This document shows, piece after piece, positions 62,593 through 64,000 of a DNA stretch of 64,000 nucleotides; position 1 is the first letter of the stretch; every line of letters starts with the position of its first letter. The notes under the pieces were generated by a model that made no database searches, was not told where the DNA came from, and was given only the letters and a program-made list of their open reading frames with translations. A program made the position numbers and the translations under genes. The DNA lies in contig JAGAYN010000017.1 in assembly GCA_017940465.1 (NCBI GenBank), positions 1-64,000 on the forward strand. The letters run 5' to 3'. Source of the DNA: Bacteroidales bacterium (lineage in GTDB: Bacteria; Bacteroidota; Bacteroidia; Bacteroidales; P3).

Positions 62593-63536
62593 CTCTTGTC
62601 GAATGGGTTGGAGGCCGTGATGTCGTATTGTATTGCTGCCAGCAGCATCTGGAAGCCCAATATGAACGTCAGCACCGCAATCATAATGGTACCGGTAGGC
62701 GATGGACTACTAGTGGAGGCATAGTGTATCCATTCGCATAGTCCGAAAATGAGTCCGAACAGGAACAGCGGCAGCCCTACCAGGTTGTAGACCGAGCAGA
62801 TGTTGAAGTCGTAGACAAAATAACTCAAGTACAGCCGTCTCAGATACGCGGCGACAAGCCGAGGTGGGAAAGAGAAGAGCGTTTTGCTGATGCTGAGGTT
62901 CGATTTTTCGTCGGCATAAATGGCCGGCATGGTCACCTCGCGGATGCGGGCACCTGTGTAGTGCATCTCGACGAGCATGGAGCTCTCAAAGAAGAACCTG
63001 TCGGCCACACGCTCCATGTCCATCCGTCGCAAGGTGGTCGTGCGGATGGCGAAGAAGCCGTTGACAGGGTCGCTGATGTTCCAGTAGCCGCTGGCCATCT
63101 TTACCATGAATCCTATCCCCATATTTCCCATGCGCCGTATGGCAGGCATGGCGTGCAGCATCTGCCTGTCAAAGAGGCGGTTTCCCTTGGAGAAGTCGTT
63201 CTCGTCCAGAGCGTCGACCAGCGAGGCAATGTAGGAAGTGTCCATCTGTCCGTCGCCATCTACCTTGACTACTACGTCGACATTGGTGTCCAGTGTTTTC
63301 CGGAATGCAGTTTTCATTGCTCCTCCAACGCCCATGTTCTTCGTGTGGTGAAGGGCGATGATACGGTTGTCGCTGGATGCCAACTGGTCAACGAGGGCCG
63401 GGGTGCCGTCGGGCGAGCAGTCGTCCACCAGCACGATGCAGTCCACAAAAGCGGGTAGCCCCTGGACCACTTGCTCCAGGGTCTGCTCCACTTTGTAGCA
63501 CGGGATGGCTGTTGCCACTTTAAGGCTGTTGTACAT
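62589..63536 (-). CDS. Family 2 glycosyltransferase with two C-terminal membrane helices
   Basis: A 315-residue enzyme of the DPM1/GtrB kind. The GT-A domain shows VATAIPCYKVEQTLEQVVQG, CIVLVDDCSPDGTPALVDQL, NMGVGGAMKTAFR and the metal-binding DGDGQMD. Two hydrophobic helices at about 245-270 and 280-300 anchor it in the membrane. Such enzymes load a sugar onto undecaprenyl phosphate for later use by GT-C enzymes, which fits its operon. It begins 24 bases after the 3' end of the structured RNA described next. Confidence 0.92.
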   Translation of the reverse strand: MYNSLKVATAIPCYKVEQTLEQVVQGLPAFVDCIVLVDDCSPDGTPALVDQLASSDNRIIALHHTKNMGVGGAMKTAFRKTLDTNVDVVVKVDGDGQMDTSYIASLVDALDENDFSKGNRLFDRQMLHAMPAIRRMGNMGIGFMVKMASGYWNISDPVNGFFAIRTTTLRRMDMERVADRFFFESSMLVEMHYTGARIREVTMPAIYADEKSNLSISKTLFSFPPRLVAAYLRRLYLSYFVYDFNICSVYNLVGLPLFLFGLIFGLCEWIHYASTSSPSPTGTIMIAVLTFILGFQMLLAAIQYDITASNPFDKR

Positions 63537-63559
63537 TGCTTGGTATCATTTATAAATAT

Positions 63560-63804
63560 AAAAAACCGCGAGTATCTCTTGTTGGCACTCGAGGTTCTGG
63601 ACTACCTATAACCCAAACAAAAAAGCCCGCGATTTCTCTGCGAGCGTTCCGCTTCAATGTTGGGTTATAGCGAATACGAAATTGTCCAGATTCCGAGTGC
63701 TATTTTGAAAGCAAAAACGCTTTTTATTCCTTGTTATTTATCCTGTTTTCTTTTTTATTCTTTTGGTTTTCAATCCGTTGTTTTATCATCGACCTAATGG
63801 GTCG
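63560..63804 (-). ncRNA. Structured small RNA resembling 6S RNA (Bacteroidales type)
   Basis: On the minus strand, a TATATTTGC promoter (63818-63810) is followed by about 244 non-coding bases ending in a hairpin and six T residues. Transcript-sense pairing gives one long interrupted rod: GCACTCG with CGAGTGC, CTGGAC with GTCCAG and TATAACCCAAC with GTTTGGGTTATA, around an open centre. A short 5' hairpin CGACC/GGTCG starts it. Such a rod with a central bubble is the 6S RNA architecture, and a Bacteroidales 6S class is known. The long-range rod and the terminator share the CTCGAGT strand and exclude each other, so a leader attenuator for the GT2 operon is an alternative. Confidence 0.6.
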
Positions 63805-63809
63805 CTACT

Positions 63810-63842
63810 GCAAATATACAATTTTTTTCTGCGGGGATGAAA
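63810..63842 (-). promoter_or_regulatory. Promoter of the structured RNA
   Basis: TATATTTGC at 63818-63810 on the minus strand, with TTTC 20 bases upstream as the -33 element. Confidence 0.65.
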
Positions 63843-63911
63843 CATTTTTCTGTGGGGTGCGTTATATAAGGGTGGTGGGCCGCTGTCTGGGCCGCCGGAT
63901 TTCCCCGCTGA

Positions 63912-64000
63912 AGTTAAAGAACAGTTAAGGAACAGTTAAAGAACAGCCTTAGGAATTGCCTGTGGGATGCCTGGTGGGTACCTGTTGGATTCCTGTTGGT
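63912..64000. repeat. Two consecutive 11-bp-phased arrays at the window edge
   Basis: Array one: AGTTAAAGAAC, AGTTAAGGAAC, AGTTAAAGAAC (63912-63944). Array two: TGTGGGATGCC, TGGTGGGTACC, TGTTGGATTCC and a partial unit (63961-64000), running off the window. The second unit resembles the TACCGGATACC unit of element R. No gene is visible in 63843-64000. Confidence 0.8.

Overview
The window is chromosomal DNA from an anaerobic member of the Bacteroidales with a GC-rich genome. Several things point there. Promoters have the Bacteroidetes form (TTTG, a 19-20 bp spacer, then TAnnTTTGC). Starts follow A-rich leaders rather than Shine-Dalgarno sequences. A type IX secretion sorting tail, a thiamine uptake operon of TonB receptor plus PnuT type, zinc-free bL36, a DUF6266 protein and FISUMP/DUF1573 proteins are all present. 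A ferredoxin-dependent 2-oxoacid oxidoreductase supports anaerobic life. The family within the order cannot be settled from this window.

Layout. 1-5.8 kb: the tail of a T9SS cargo protein, tRNA-Ala(GGC), a nitroreductase lipoprotein, a DUF1343 (NamZ-like) lipoprotein, dut, a three-gene DUF3791/DUF3990 cassette with an internally deleted middle gene, and a frameshifted outer-membrane barrel gene. 5.2-7.7 kb: M23/LysM peptidase-trmD-clpP, coupled by ATGA overlaps. 7.9-11.9 kb: dapB, a FecCD-type permease, its ATPase and an NlpC/P60-CapA fusion. 12.1-15.6 kb: a 53-residue protein, an LptB-type ATPase and recQ. 15.8-19.4 kb: a TPP riboswitch controlling an outer-membrane receptor, pnuT and thiamine pyrophosphokinase. 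20.5-39.0 kb: the str, S10, spc and alpha ribosomal operons as one block (rpsL to rplQ), including secY, map, infA, rpmJ and rpoA. 39.0-41.8 kb: a repeat-rich gap and two lipoproteins (FISUMP and FGE-like). 41.8-48.7 kb: enolase, a CapA lipid/secreted protein, a C69 dipeptidase, an A-type flavoprotein and a DUF389 membrane protein. 49-53.8 kb: the four-subunit 2-oxoacid:ferredoxin oxidoreductase and glmS. 53.8-59.8 kb: transglutaminase-like lipoprotein with cutC, DUF1573, a class I aminotransferase and a GreA-like protein. 59.8-63.5 kb: an AT-richer cluster of two polytopic membrane proteins and a GT2 glycosyltransferase, preceded by a structured, terminator-ended RNA resembling 6S RNA.

The most unusual content is non-coding. 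Six copies of an approximately 75-bp intergenic element share an invariant 15-nt core and end in 11-bp direct repeats. Three further loci carry arrays of unrelated sequence that also repeat every 11 bp, close to one turn of DNA, and two of these abut G-rich tracts. Two additional arrays repeat every 9 bp, one of them inside a coding sequence. Separately, at least five promoters share an extended -33 element (TTTG followed by GCCATGTC) placed exactly 20 bp before the -7 box. I recognise neither pattern as a named family.
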